Positions 21,871-31,806 of a stretch of 64,000 nt of DNA are shown one piece after another. The position numbers were made by a program, and so were the translations under genes. This DNA is from Deinococcus alpinitundrae (GTDB taxonomy: Bacteria; Deinococcota; Deinococci; Deinococcales; Deinococcaceae), in contig NZ_WXZL01000020.1 of assembly GCF_009982895.1 (NCBI RefSeq), positions 4,076 to 68,075 of the forward strand, written 5' to 3'. Under the pieces are notes generated by a model that was not told the DNA's origin, ran no database searches, and saw only the letters and a program-made list of their open reading frames with translations. The number at the start of each line of letters is the position of its first letter. Position 1 is the first letter of the stretch.

Positions 21871-23013
21871 CTAGCGCTGGCTCCGGTAGGTGCGCAGCCA
21901 GCGGTAGATACTCCGCGCGCCGCTGAAGCACAGCCACAGCAGGCCGACCACGAACACCGCCAGTATCAGTCCGCCCAGCGCCTCGTTCGCGCTGGACCGC
22001 AGGCTGACCGGCAGGTGCGGCACGGCAAAAACGAGTGCGAAGACAACGAGGCACAGCGTCAGGTAGATGGCGAACGGACTGCGCCACTGGATGCTGGTGT
22101 CGCGCACCCGCCGAATCTGCGCCCGCGTGGATGGGCTGAGGCGGCGCACCCGGTAAAGCGTACGGACCCACACGCCCAGCGCTATGAACGGCACCAGCAC
22201 GACGGCGTGCGGCACGATCACGAAGCGCCAGGCCGGGGACTGCCACGACAGCGGCAGCGGCAGGTACTCGTGGACCAGCGATTTGAAATGGGCCTGCGCT
22301 CCGGTATCGGCGGGGTCGAGCCGGATGGCCGAGAGCGCCGCCGCGAAGGCGTCCTCAGCCTGACCCCGGCGCAAGCTGACGCGCGAGAGCAGCTGCAGGG
22401 CTGCTTTGCACTGCGGATCGCTGGCCAGCACCGCCCGCACCTGCGCCTCGGCGGCCCCGAGCTGGCCGAATTGCAACTGGGCGTCGGCAGCGTAGAGCTG
22501 GGCTGTTTGCTGCTGCGGACTGGCGCGCAACACCGCCTCGATCAGTGGGGTGGCCTGGCGGGGCCGGTTCATCAGCAGGTAAAGCTGCGCCAGCGCCAAC
22601 TGGGCCTGCTCGCTCTCCGGTTCCAGGCGCAACGCCTGCTGCATGGCGTCGAGGGCGGGCTGGGCCACCCGCCAGGCTCCCGGCCAGCGCCGCAGGCGGC
22701 CAGACGCTTTGCCGCGCACTTCGGTGTTCCACAGCGCGAAGCCCAGGATGACGTGGCCGCCGCTCGACTCCGGCTCCAGGGCCACCGCCTGCCGCGCCGC
22801 CTCCAGCGCCTGCGGAAAGTCGTCCAAGTCGGTGCAGAGCTGGCTGAGCAGCCGCCACAGCGAGGCGTCCTCGGGAAAGCGGGCCAGCGCGCGGCCCACC
22901 TCGGCGGCGGCTTCTTTCGGGCGGCCCAGCTCGAGGAGGGCCACGGCGCGTTGCCAGCTCAGCCACGCCGGGTCCGGCGCGTCGCCCTGAGATGACGGTC
23001 CGAACGAGGTCAC
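21871..23013 (-). CDS. TPR-repeat membrane protein
   Basis: 380 residues. TPR-like repeats occupy residues 15-250 (for example AVALLELGRPKEAAAEVGRALARFPEDASLWRLLSQL). Three hydrophobic segments follow (about residues 262-285, 315-335, 348-368). The GTG start follows the AAA+ gene by 4 bp. The TPR domain should bind a partner, plausibly the AAA+ protein. The topology (soluble TPR plus C-terminal membrane anchor) suggests a docking platform; this pairing is inference. Confidence 0.7.
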   Translation of the reverse strand: MTSFGPSSQGDAPDPAWLSWQRAVALLELGRPKEAAAEVGRALARFPEDASLWRLLSQLCTDLDDFPQALEAARQAVALEPESSGGHVILGFALWNTEVRGKASGRLRRWPGAWRVAQPALDAMQQALRLEPESEQAQLALAQLYLLMNRPRQATPLIEAVLRASPQQQTAQLYAADAQLQFGQLGAAEAQVRAVLASDPQCKAALQLLSRVSLRRGQAEDAFAAALSAIRLDPADTGAQAHFKSLVHEYLPLPLSWQSPAWRFVIVPHAVVLVPFIALGVWVRTLYRVRRLSPSTRAQIRRVRDTSIQWRSPFAIYLTLCLVVFALVFAVPHLPVSLRSSANEALGGLILAVFVVGLLWLCFSGARSIYRWLRTYRSQR

Positions 23014-23017
23014 CGGC

Positions 23018-24241
23018 TCAGCGCAGCGGCTGGCGTTTCAGGTGCGCCAGCAGATCGTCGTACTCGCCGTCCTCGTTGGCGAACTGGGCGGCGTTTCTGG
23101 CCGTCTCGAACCAGGTCCGGGTGCTGGGCCGCACGTCCCTGAGGGCGCGCACGAAGTCGGCCTGGCGAATGGGCCGCACCTTGCCCTGCTTGATGGCGTC
23201 CTGCATCGCCAGCTCGGTGGCCGACGACACCAGATGGCTCAGATCCGCGCCGGAAAACTGCTCGGTTCGGGCGGCCAGCGCGGGCAGATCGAGCGCCTCG
23301 GTGGGCCGCAGTCTGAGTTCGAGTTCCAGCAGGTGCTGCCGCGCTGCCAGATCGGGCGGTAGCACCAGCAGGGTGCGGTCAAATCTTCCCGGACGCCGCA
23401 GTGCCGGATCGACATCCCAGGGGCTGTTGGTGGCGGCCAGCACGAACACGCCCTCGTTGCTGGCCTTGGCTCCGTCGAGTTCGGCCAGCAGCTGGCCCAC
23501 CACGTTGGCGGCGCTGTGGCGCATCTGAGAGCGGCGTCGGCCCAGCGCATCCACCTCGTCCAGAAACAGCACGCACGGCGCGCGTCGACGCGCCAGCGCA
23601 AAGACTTCGCTCAGGTTGCGCTCGCTCTGGCCCAGATACATGTCCAGCACGTCAGACAATCCCACGTTGATGAAGCGGGCGCTCAGCTCACCGGCCACCG
23701 CCCGCGCGATAAAGGTCTTGCCGCAGCCGGGCGGGCCGTAGAGCAGCAACCCGCCGCGCAGCGCGCCCCCGTAGAGCCGCAGCAGTTCGGGGTTGCGCAG
23801 CGGGGCGAGCAGGGCCAGTTCCAGCCGCTGCTTGACCGACTGCATGCCCGCCACGTCGGCCAGAGTGACGCGGGGCGTCTGCAAGTCCCAGCGCTGATCG
23901 GCTTCACTGCCGGTTTCGGTGGCCGGATCGGCGAAGACCTCGGCCCGCAGCGGTGTCGGGGCGGGCAAAGGGGCCTCCACCACGCCGGTCAGGGCGTCGT
24001 GGAGGCGGTGGTAACGCCTAGCGGCGTCGGCCTCGCCCGCCTCGTCGGCGGCCCAGGCGGCCAGGCGCAGCGCCCGCAGATGATCCGGCTCGGCGTGCAG
24101 CACGGCCCTGGCCTCGGCCAGCGCGGCGTCAGCCTGATTCGATTGCAGCAGCAGGTCGGCCAGGTGTAGGCGCACCTCGGTGTTGCCAGGGTCCTGCTCA
24201 GCGGCGAGTCTGAGGGCCGCGATCACGCTGTCATGCACCAT
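23018..24241 (-). CDS. AAA+ ATPase with N-terminal TPR region
   Basis: 407 residues. The first ~100 form TPR-like helices. The AAA module has Walker A GPPGCGKT (about residues 170-177), Walker B VLFLDEVDALG, the sensor/second region of homology AATNSPWDVDPALRRPGRFDR with arginine fingers, and a C-terminal lid (GADLSHLVSSATELAMQDAI). This is the CDC48/SpoVK clade that remodels proteins. ATG 24241 is chosen: upstream frame is a shadow over the divergent promoter. Forms a two-gene unit with the TPR membrane gene. Confidence 0.85.
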   Translation of the reverse strand: MVHDSVIAALRLAAEQDPGNTEVRLHLADLLLQSNQADAALAEARAVLHAEPDHLRALRLAAWAADEAGEADAARRYHRLHDALTGVVEAPLPAPTPLRAEVFADPATETGSEADQRWDLQTPRVTLADVAGMQSVKQRLELALLAPLRNPELLRLYGGALRGGLLLYGPPGCGKTFIARAVAGELSARFINVGLSDVLDMYLGQSERNLSEVFALARRRAPCVLFLDEVDALGRRRSQMRHSAANVVGQLLAELDGAKASNEGVFVLAATNSPWDVDPALRRPGRFDRTLLVLPPDLAARQHLLELELRLRPTEALDLPALAARTEQFSGADLSHLVSSATELAMQDAIKQGKVRPIRQADFVRALRDVRPSTRTWFETARNAAQFANEDGEYDDLLAHLKRQPLR

Positions 24242-24342
24242 GCCCCATTCTAGAAGGTCCCCAGTCTCGGGGGCACCGGCTTCGCTGGCGCTGGCCCCCG
24301 GCCCGTCCGGACGCTGGCCCGGCAATCCGCTAAAGTGGGAGG

Positions 24343-25185
24343 ATGATTGCCATTGTGACCGACTCGACGAGTGACCTCTCGGCGGAGTTGAAAGAGCGCC
24401 ACCACATCGTCAGCGTGCCGCTCTACGTGCTGTTCGGCGGCGAGATGCACAAAGACGACATCGACATCACCACGGCGCAGCTCTTCAAGGGCATCAAGGA
24501 AGGTCAGAAGATGCCGTCGACCAGCCAGCCCAGCCCCGCCGAGTTTGCCGCCGTGTACACCGAGGCGCTCCAATCGGCCGACGAGGTGCTGAGCCTGCAC
24601 ATCAGCGGCCAGCTTTCCGGCACGGTGGGCAGCGCCCGGCTGGCTGCCCAGGACTTCGGCGGCAAGGTCACGGTGTTCGATACCCAGAGCGCCAGCCTCG
24701 GCCTCGGCATGATGGCGCTGAGGGCGTCCAGAATGGCGCAGGCCGGGCACGGCATGGCCGAGATCGTCGCGGAGATGGAGAAACTCAAGGCCAGGGGCTA
24801 CATCGTCTTCACGGTCGAAACGCTGGAGTTCCTGCGGCGCAACGGGCGCATCGGTGGGGCGGCCGCGCTGCTCGGCGGCCTGCTCAACATCAAGCCGATC
24901 TTGTCGGTGAAAGGTGGCAAGGTCGAGTCCTCGGGGCGTGAGCGCGGCCAGAAGAAGGCGACGGCCAATCTGGTGGCCCAGGCCCGCGACTACATCGCCA
25001 AGAACGGCTCCTCGCGGCTGGCCTTCGTCCATACTCCCGGCGGCGAGGCCAACATTCAGGAAGTCCGTGCGGCGCTAATCGGGGCCGATTACGAGGACGC
25101 CGGGGTCTTCAATTTCGGCGCGGTGGTCGGTACCCACACCGGCCCCGGGACCTACGGCATCTGCATGGAACCGCTCACGCCCTGA
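24343..25185 (+). CDS. DegV-family fatty-acid-binding protein
   Basis: 280 residues. DegV signature: [13 protein letters not shown] at the start and [40 protein letters not shown] and the C-terminal domain [34 protein letters not shown]. FakB-type members present acyl chains to the kinase FakA. No fakA is nearby. TAAAGT sits 6 nt before ATG. Confidence 0.85.
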   Translation: MIAIVTDSTSDLSAELKERHHIVSVPLYVLFGGEMHKDDIDITTAQLFKGIKEGQKMPSTSQPSPAEFAAVYTEALQSADEVLSLHISGQLSGTVGSARLAAQDFGGKVTVFDTQSASLGLGMMALRASRMAQAGHGMAEIVAEMEKLKARGYIVFTVETLEFLRRNGRIGGAAALLGGLLNIKPILSVKGGKVESSGRERGQKKATANLVAQARDYIAKNGSSRLAFVHTPGGEANIQEVRAALIGADYEDAGVFNFGAVVGTHTGPGTYGICMEPLTP

Positions 25186-25192
25186 GGTCGTC

Positions 25193-26407
25193 GTGGCGTA
25201 CAAAGTAGGCCGCTACGTGTTGCTGGCGGGCGCGCTGGGGTGCGGCTGGGCGGCGCTGCGCTGGACCGAGGCCCGATCGGCGGGCAATCCAGCCGCGCTC
25301 AACTCAGCCGCGCCCGCGCTCGCCAGCGCCCGGATTCCCGCGAGGCCGCTGGGTCAACCCGCCGTGTCTGACGCCCAACTGCCCGAAGTTCCTCTTCCCG
25401 CCGGGTGCCGTGCCGCGCCGCCCGCCCTGCCCGCGCCGCCGCCGCCTGCCGCGCTCAACGGGCAACTCGGCCTGTATGTGGCCGTCATCGATCCGCAGAC
25501 CTTGCAGCCGCTCCGGGCCGTCTCGTCTTCGCCCGACAGCCTGTTTCCGCTGGCGAGCACCTACAAGCAGGCGGTGTTGTGGGCACTGCTGCGGCAGGTG
25601 GATGCCGGAACCATCGACCTGAACCAGAAGTTCAGCGTGACCCGGCAAACCCAGAGCCTCGGCGCGTACCCGTTCGACGGCAGCACCGCCCATCAACTCG
25701 CTGAGCGGATGATTCAGTTTTCCGACAACACCGCCACCGATCTGCTGCACCGCACAGTGGGCCTGCAAAATGTACAGAACGTGGCCGACGAGTTGCAGCT
25801 GTGCCGCACCCGCCTGATCTTGCCGACCAAGGATTGGTGGACAGCGCAGGCGGGACTGTCCCAGACGTTTGACGGCACCAAGTTGTGGGCCAGCGCCACC
25901 GGCAAGCCGCGCGCCGAACTGGCCCAGCGTATCGACGCCGACGCCCAGCAGTACCGCCCCGATTATTTGCAGCGTAAACTCGACGAGTATTTTGAACAGC
26001 GCTACGAAGTAGCGGACGATCTCAGGGTTCATAACTTCAGCACGCCCTACGAGCTGGCCACGCTGGTGTCGCACGAGTTTTTGCGCTCCGGTCTGACACC
26101 GCGCTCGCAGGAGATTCAACGCAAATTGATGGCGCTGGGTTGCTGCAAGTCGGGGCTGACGCCGATTCCGCTGGAGACCTGGGGCGGCAAGGGCGGCAAC
26201 GGCTGGAAGATTCTGACCTTCAGCGGGTATTTCAAAACGCTGGGCGGCGAGCAGGTGGTCTACGCCTTCATGCTGCACGGCTCGGGCCAGACCTACACCA
26301 TGCGGCTGACCCGGCCTGCGTTCGCCTGGATTCGCTCGGCGCTGGGCGAGATTCTTCTTCCAGGCGACGGCGGCAAACCGGTGCAGGCAACAACGCCTCA
26401 GCCCTGA
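25193..26407 (+). CDS. Serine beta-lactamase-like (class A fold) protein
   Basis: 404 residues with a signal-peptide or anchor at the N-terminus and a Pro/Ala-rich linker to residue ~90. The penicillin-recognising motifs are present: STYK (about residues 122-125), SDN (about 177-179) and KGG near [10 protein letters not shown]. Catalytic machinery appears intact, so it could be a beta-lactamase or a DD-peptidase-like enzyme. GTG start at 25193, 8 nt after degV. Confidence 0.75.
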   Translation: MAYKVGRYVLLAGALGCGWAALRWTEARSAGNPAALNSAAPALASARIPARPLGQPAVSDAQLPEVPLPAGCRAAPPALPAPPPPAALNGQLGLYVAVIDPQTLQPLRAVSSSPDSLFPLASTYKQAVLWALLRQVDAGTIDLNQKFSVTRQTQSLGAYPFDGSTAHQLAERMIQFSDNTATDLLHRTVGLQNVQNVADELQLCRTRLILPTKDWWTAQAGLSQTFDGTKLWASATGKPRAELAQRIDADAQQYRPDYLQRKLDEYFEQRYEVADDLRVHNFSTPYELATLVSHEFLRSGLTPRSQEIQRKLMALGCCKSGLTPIPLETWGGKGGNGWKILTFSGYFKTLGGEQVVYAFMLHGSGQTYTMRLTRPAFAWIRSALGEILLPGDGGKPVQATTPQP

Positions 26408-26433
26408 ATTTGGCCGCCGCCAGATTCAGGGCT
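26400..26433. terminator. Bidirectional hairpin between converging genes
   Basis: AGCCCTGAAT and ATTCAGGGCT form a 10-bp perfect stem with an inner TGGC/GCCA extension. T-rich sequence follows on both sides. It overlaps the stop codon of the beta-lactamase-like gene and faces the permease gene. Confidence 0.75.
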
Positions 26434-26449
26434 GAGATTTATTTCTCGG

Positions 26450-27676
26450 CTACTTCTTGAACGCGACCCCCTCGCGCCCGAACAACCGGCTGGCGATCAG
26501 AGTCAGGACGGCGGCCAGCAGTACGTTGCCGCCCAGACTCAGCAGCAGGTGCGGCCCGCTCAGGGCACCCTTGACCGTATCCAGAATGACCAGCATGCTG
26601 CCGATCAGCGGTGCGGCGTAGAGGACGGCGGTGGTCTTGAGGAAATCGGCGAATTGCAACAGGGTGGCGGGCAGGATGATCAGCAGGGTCAGCGGCGCGA
26701 TGTAGGTCTGCGCCTCCTTCACCGAGCGGGCAAACAGGGACAGGGTCAGCAGCACGGCGCTGATCAGGAGGGCCGCCGACGCCGCCGTGATCAGCACTGC
26801 GCCCAGCCCGCCGAGGCCCAGTGCCAGCGAGCCGCCGAAGGCCTGCTGGGTGGCGCTCTGCGCGGTACTCTGTCCGGCGGGCGTGATCAGCAGGGCAATC
26901 GGGGCGCTGAGCGATAACCCCAGCACGCTGAAGCCTGCCGCGATCAGGGCGGTGAGGGTGGTGGCCAGCAGCTTACCCATCAGCAGCGTTGAGCGCGGCG
27001 CGGGGGTGGCCAGCAGCGCTTCCAGGGTGCCGCGCTCGCGCTCCCCGGCGGTGGAGTCGGTGGCGGTGGCGGTGGCCCCGGCCAGGATGAACTGCAACAG
27101 AAAAAGCGGAATGATGAAGGCGAGTTGACCGCTGCTGGCCTCGGCGGCGTTACTGGCGTCCACCGTGCTGAGTGCAATCGGGGTCAGCAGCGCCGGACTC
27201 AGGTTCAGCTCGGCCAGTTTTTTGCCCACCAGCGCCTTGTTGTAAGCGGCCACCGCCGACCTGACTTTGCTGGCCGCACCGCTCTCGGCCTTGAGGTTGC
27301 CGACCTTGTAAAACAGTTGCAGCTCGCCGCTCGTTCCGGCCTGACTGGGCAGCGCCGACTGCACCTTGAGGGCCGCGTCCACCGCCTCGTTTCTGACGGC
27401 GGCGGTGGGATCGGTGACAGCAATCAGGCGCACGCCTTTTTCTTCCTCGCTGTCGTGGGTGAGCTGGCTCCTGAGTGCGGGAGGCAGGGTGCCGACCACG
27501 CCCACTGTCTGCCGGGTCTGGGCCTGGCCGCCAAACAGCGTGCCGAAGAGGAGCGGCAGCCCCACCGTGAACAGCGGAATCATGATCAGCGGCACCAGAA
27601 TCGTGCTGGTCAGGGTGCGCCGGTCACGCAGGGTGGTCAGCAGTTCCTGTTTGGCCACCGTCCAGACGCTAGCCAC
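26450..27676 (-). CDS. ABC-2 type permease (NatB-like)
   Basis: 408 residues. Hydrophobic segments at the N-terminus (VPLIMIPLFTVGLPLLFGTLF) and five to six in the C-terminal half, with a large extracytoplasmic region between, as in NatB/YhaP permeases. Its gene overlaps the ATPase gene by 8 bp, so the pair forms an exporter. Substrate unknown. Confidence 0.8.
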   Translation of the reverse strand: MASVWTVAKQELLTTLRDRRTLTSTILVPLIMIPLFTVGLPLLFGTLFGGQAQTRQTVGVVGTLPPALRSQLTHDSEEEKGVRLIAVTDPTAAVRNEAVDAALKVQSALPSQAGTSGELQLFYKVGNLKAESGAASKVRSAVAAYNKALVGKKLAELNLSPALLTPIALSTVDASNAAEASSGQLAFIIPLFLLQFILAGATATATDSTAGERERGTLEALLATPAPRSTLLMGKLLATTLTALIAAGFSVLGLSLSAPIALLITPAGQSTAQSATQQAFGGSLALGLGGLGAVLITAASAALLISAVLLTLSLFARSVKEAQTYIAPLTLLIILPATLLQFADFLKTTAVLYAAPLIGSMLVILDTVKGALSGPHLLLSLGGNVLLAAVLTLIASRLFGREGVAFKK

Positions 27677-28418
27677 GAGTCACCGCCTGCCCCGCCGCTT
27701 TCTGCTCGGAGAGCAGCTGAAAGAAGGCCCGCTCCAGATTGCGCTCGCCCGAATCCTGCACCAGTTCGTTCACGGTTCCCACCTTCAGTACCTCGCCGCC
27801 GGAAATGACGGCAAGGCGGTCACACAACTCCTCGACCTCGCTCATGACATGGGTGGAGTAGACGATGAGTCGTTCCTGGCTGCGCAGCGCCGCCACCAGA
27901 TCGAGCAGGGTGCGGCGGGCCAGCACGTCCAGCCCGCTGGCGGCCTCGTCGAGCAGCAGCACCGGCGGGTCGTGTATCAGCGCGCGGGCCACCACGATTT
28001 TCTGCTTCATGCCGGTGGAAAAGCCGCCCGCCCGGATGTCGAGCAGATCGCTCAGATCGAGTTGCCGGGTGAGCGTCTCGATGCGCTCCTCGGTTCTGGC
28101 GCCGCTCAGACCGTATAGCGAGGCGAAGTAGCGCAGCGTCTCGCGGCCGGTCAGGCGGTCATGCAGGCCCATGCCGCCGCTGACCAGCCCGATGTTGGCG
28201 CGCACCTGACGGCTCTGGCGCACGATGTCGAAGCCGTTGACGCTGGCCGAGCCGGACGTGGGGGAGAGCAGCGTCGCCAGGGTTCTGAGCAGAGTGGTCT
28301 TGCCCGCGCCGTTGGCTCCCAGCAGCCCGAACACCTCGCCGCTGCGGGCCTCCAGCGTCACACTTCTGAGCGCCCGAAAGTCGCCGTAGGCTTTGCCGAG
28401 CTGATTGATCTTGAGCAT
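27669..28418 (-). CDS. ABC transporter ATP-binding protein (NatA-like)
   Basis: 249 residues. Walker A GANGAGKTTLL, a signature-like FSTGMKQKIVVARAL (ABC signature LSGG variant), Walker B VLLLDEAASGLD and a switch His in VYSTHVMSEVEELCD. ATG 28418 overlaps the stop of the XRE gene (TGATG). Drives the adjacent permease. Confidence 0.88.
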   Translation of the reverse strand: MLKINQLGKAYGDFRALRSVTLEARSGEVFGLLGANGAGKTTLLRTLATLLSPTSGSASVNGFDIVRQSRQVRANIGLVSGGMGLHDRLTGRETLRYFASLYGLSGARTEERIETLTRQLDLSDLLDIRAGGFSTGMKQKIVVARALIHDPPVLLLDEAASGLDVLARRTLLDLVAALRSQERLIVYSTHVMSEVEELCDRLAVISGGEVLKVGTVNELVQDSGERNLERAFFQLLSEQKAAGQAVTRG

Positions 28419-28651
28419 CAAATAACCGCCTCGTCGCTGAAAATATCCTCGATCTTCATGCCGAACAGCCGCGCCAGTTTGAAGGCCAGGGGCAAGCTCG
28501 GATCGTATTTGCCGGTTTCCAGGGCGTTCACGGTCTGCCTGGACACGTCGAGCTTGTCGGCCAAGTCGGCCTGGGTCAGGTTGTGCTCGGCCCGCAGCAC
28601 CTTGATGCGGTTTTTCATGTGGGACCACACCAGCCTGGGCGAATCATTCAT
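28418..28651 (-). CDS. XRE/Cro-CI-family small regulator (YozG-like)
   Basis: 77 residues with a single HTH: NLTQADLADKLDVSRQTVNALETGKYDPSL is the recognition helix region, and LAFKLARLFGMKIEDIFSD ends it, the length of compact YozG-like regulators. ATG 28651 is supported by AAGGAGG 6 nt upstream, longer than the alternative at residue 12. Likely autoregulates the operon via the inverted repeat at 29514-29557. Confidence 0.85.
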   Translation of the reverse strand: MNDSPRLVWSHMKNRIKVLRAEHNLTQADLADKLDVSRQTVNALETGKYDPSLPLAFKLARLFGMKIEDIFSDEAVI

Positions 28652-29051
28652 ACGCCTCCTTGCCTGCGCTGAGGACTTCTGAAGTCAGCGAGAAGGCCAG
28701 CAACCAGGCGAAAGCCAGGCCCATCAGGGCCAGCAGATTGATCGGCGTGCCCAGCAGCAGATTCAGCCCGAACAACAGCAGCACGCCGGACGTGAGGGTC
28801 ATGCCCGCCACCATGTGCGCCTTGAGCAGCTTGAGGCGGCCAAATTCGTCGTGAACGCGGTACTGGTAGATCGACAAGAAGAGTTGCAGTGCCAGCAGCA
28901 GCAGCGCGTAGCTGCCCACCACCTTTCCAAAGCTCAGGGGCGTGGCGAAGTAAACGGCGATAAACGGAAACGACAGTACGGTGGGCAAAATCACTTCCAG
29001 CCACTGGTACCGCCGGACGCGGGTTTCACGGGTTTCGTGAACCTGGGTCAT
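28644..29051 (-). CDS. Small integral membrane protein
   Basis: 135 residues with four hydrophobic segments (about 20-38, 45-60, 83-102, 106-124). Start ATG 29051 overlaps the upstream gene by 4 bp and it overlaps the XRE gene by 8 bp. Membrane proteins beside YozG-like regulators and ABC exporters recur in Firmicutes and Deinococcus, but no function is known. Confidence 0.65.
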   Translation of the reverse strand: MTQVHETRETRVRRYQWLEVILPTVLSFPFIAVYFATPLSFGKVVGSYALLLLALQLFLSIYQYRVHDEFGRLKLLKAHMVAGMTLTSGVLLLFGLNLLLGTPINLLALMGLAFAWLLAFSLTSEVLSAGKEAYE

Positions 29052-29485
29052 GCCCGCCCCCCCCTGGCCAGCACCGCGCCGCGCACCACAGCCGCCGTAT
29101 AGACCAGCATCCCGAACAGGTACACCGCCCACAGCGGAACCACGGTGCCGGTAAAGCTGGCCACCGCGAAGGCCACCATCACCACGACCATCGTCAGGAG
29201 GAAGGCAAAGGCGCAGGCCCGCTCCTGCTGGCGCTGCCCAAACTCGTCCATCTGCCGGTAGGCCCGCCACAGCAAATAGCCCATGCCCACCGGCAGGGTG
29301 GCCAGCAGGCCCAGCGACATGCCGTTGAGAAAGCTGTAGGCATCGCCCTCGGCGCGCGTTTTGAGCAGCGCCACAACGACGGCGACGGCGGCGATCAAAA
29401 CGGCGGCGGCCAGCATACTCCACATGCTCTGCCAGACGCGGCGCTCGCGGTTGGTGGTTTTGGGCTTGGGTTGTTGGGCCATCAT
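29048..29485 (-). CDS. Small integral membrane protein
   Basis: 145 residues with four hydrophobic segments (about 22-42, 55-72, 88-108, 112-134) and a positively charged N-terminus. First gene of the five-gene operon; AAGGAGAG precedes tandem ATGs. Similar in size and topology to the next protein, so the two may be diverged duplicates or heteromeric. Confidence 0.65.
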   Translation of the reverse strand: MMAQQPKPKTTNRERRVWQSMWSMLAAAVLIAAVAVVVALLKTRAEGDAYSFLNGMSLGLLATLPVGMGYLLWRAYRQMDEFGQRQQERACAFAFLLTMVVVMVAFAVASFTGTVVPLWAVYLFGMLVYTAAVVRGAVLARGGRA

Positions 29486-29513
29486 GTCATCTCTCCTTGT
29501 CCTGATGTCTAGT

Positions 29514-29557
29514 TTGCTTGACTAAAGGTATTCTAGAGTAGACCAAAAGTCAAGCAA
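29514..29557 (-). promoter_or_regulatory. Operator dyad and promoter of the XRE-ABC operon
   Basis: TTGCTTGACT (29514-29523) and AGTCAAGCAA (29548-29557) are perfect 10-bp inverted arms 24 bp apart. On the minus strand the arm at 29557 side supplies TTGACT as -35, with TACCTT 17 nt on as -10, and the second arm covers the transcription start. Occupation by a dimeric XRE protein would block polymerase. Confidence 0.7.
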
Positions 29558-29576
29558 GGTTGACATAAAAAGGCAA

Positions 29577-29605
29577 AAGAAAGCCCCAGCGCGGAGCCGG
29601 GGCCA
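29577..29605 (-). terminator. Terminator after the deacetylase gene
   Basis: GCCCC/GGGGC stem-loop on the minus strand followed by TTTCTTTT, 15 bp downstream of the stop codon of the bshB-like gene. Confidence 0.75.
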
Positions 29606-29620
29606 GTGGAAGAGGGCGGC

Positions 29621-30451
<831 letters not shown>

Positions 30452-30536
30452 GCCGGGGATTCTAACGCGCACGTTCGCCGGGCTGACGGCCACGGGCTTC
30501 TATTGCCCTGACAGACCCCGCGTATAATCCGCTCCG

Positions 30537-31733
30537 ATGTCGATGCTGATGCCCAGACTCTCCCCGCCCGGCGGCCTGCGGCCTGACCCGGATGAACTCA
30601 AGATTGCCGTGCTGTGCCACTCCGGCGCGGGCGGCTCCGGGGTGGTCGCCACCGAACTCGGACTGGAAGTGGCGCGGGCCGGAAACGAGGTGCATTTTGT
30701 CGGCAACGCCGTGCCGTTCCGCTTGCAGGGCATGGGTGGCGCGAACGGACCATACTTTCACCAGGCCAGCTCGTTCGCTTACGCCCTGTTCGATCAGCCG
30801 TTTCCCGAATTGACCGCCGCCAACGCGCTCACCGAGGTCATTCAGGAGTACGGGGTGCAGCTCACCCACGCCCACTACGCCATTCCGCACGCCACGGCGG
30901 CGCTGCATGCCCGCTCCATCACCGGCAAAACCAGGGTCATCACCACCCTGCACGGCACCGATGTCACGCTGGTCGGCGCGGAACCGGCCTTTCGCCACAC
31001 CACCCGCCACGCCATTCAGCAGTCCGACGCGGTCACCGCGGTCTCGCAGTTTCTGGCCGACCTGACCCGCGAAACCCTGCAGGTGGACGTCCCGATTGAG
31101 GTGATTCCCAACTTCGTGGACACCGGACGCTTCGTGCGCGTCACTGACCCGGCCATCCGCGCCCGCTTCGCCCATCCCGACGAGGCGCTGTTGCTGCACG
31201 TCTCCAACTTCCGGCCCGTCAAGCGCGTCGAGGACGTAGTGGAGGTGTTCGCCCGAGTCGCCTCGGAGATTCCGGCGCGGCTCCTGATGGTCGGCGACGG
31301 CCCCGAGCGCACCCGCGCCTTCGAGCTTGCCCAGCAACTCGGCGTGATTGGCCGGGTGCATTTTCTCGGCTCGTTTCCTGACGTGCAGACCGTGATGGGT
31401 ATTGCCGATCTGTTTTTGCTGCCCAGCAACAAGGAGAGCTTCGGGCTGGCGGCGCTGGAGGCCATGAGCTGCGAGGTACCGGTGGTGGCCGCCCGCGCCG
31501 GGGGCATTCCCGAGGTGGTCGAGGACGGCGTGACGGGCCGCCTGGCCGAAGTCGGCGACGTGGACGCGATGGCGCACGCCGCGCTGGAAATCCTCAAGAA
31601 CAAGGACGTGTACCTCAGCATGGGGCAGGCCGGACGCCGCGCCGCGCTGGAAAAATTCCACCCCAGCTTGATCGTGCCGCAGTATTTGGAGGCCTACCGG
31701 CGGGTGCTGGGGCAGGTGGTGGCCGAGCGCTGA
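30537..31733 (+). CDS. bshA: N-acetyl-alpha-D-glucosaminyl L-malate synthase
   Basis: 398 residues of GT4 family. N-terminal [33 protein letters not shown] is the BshA-specific glycine-rich motif, and [49 protein letters not shown] follow. Catalyses GlcNAc transfer from UDP-GlcNAc to L-malate, first step of bacillithiol synthesis. A perfect TATAAT lies 8 nt before ATG. Confidence 0.93.
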   Translation: MSMLMPRLSPPGGLRPDPDELKIAVLCHSGAGGSGVVATELGLEVARAGNEVHFVGNAVPFRLQGMGGANGPYFHQASSFAYALFDQPFPELTAANALTEVIQEYGVQLTHAHYAIPHATAALHARSITGKTRVITTLHGTDVTLVGAEPAFRHTTRHAIQQSDAVTAVSQFLADLTRETLQVDVPIEVIPNFVDTGRFVRVTDPAIRARFAHPDEALLLHVSNFRPVKRVEDVVEVFARVASEIPARLLMVGDGPERTRAFELAQQLGVIGRVHFLGSFPDVQTVMGIADLFLLPSNKESFGLAALEAMSCEVPVVAARAGGIPEVVEDGVTGRLAEVGDVDAMAHAALEILKNKDVYLSMGQAGRRAALEKFHPSLIVPQYLEAYRRVLGQVVAER

Positions 31734-31806
31734 GCCGACAGGCCACTGGTTTTGGGGCAGTGGGCAAACCTTCCGCCCAATTTTGGAATTCAGTATACTT
31801 TCGCGC

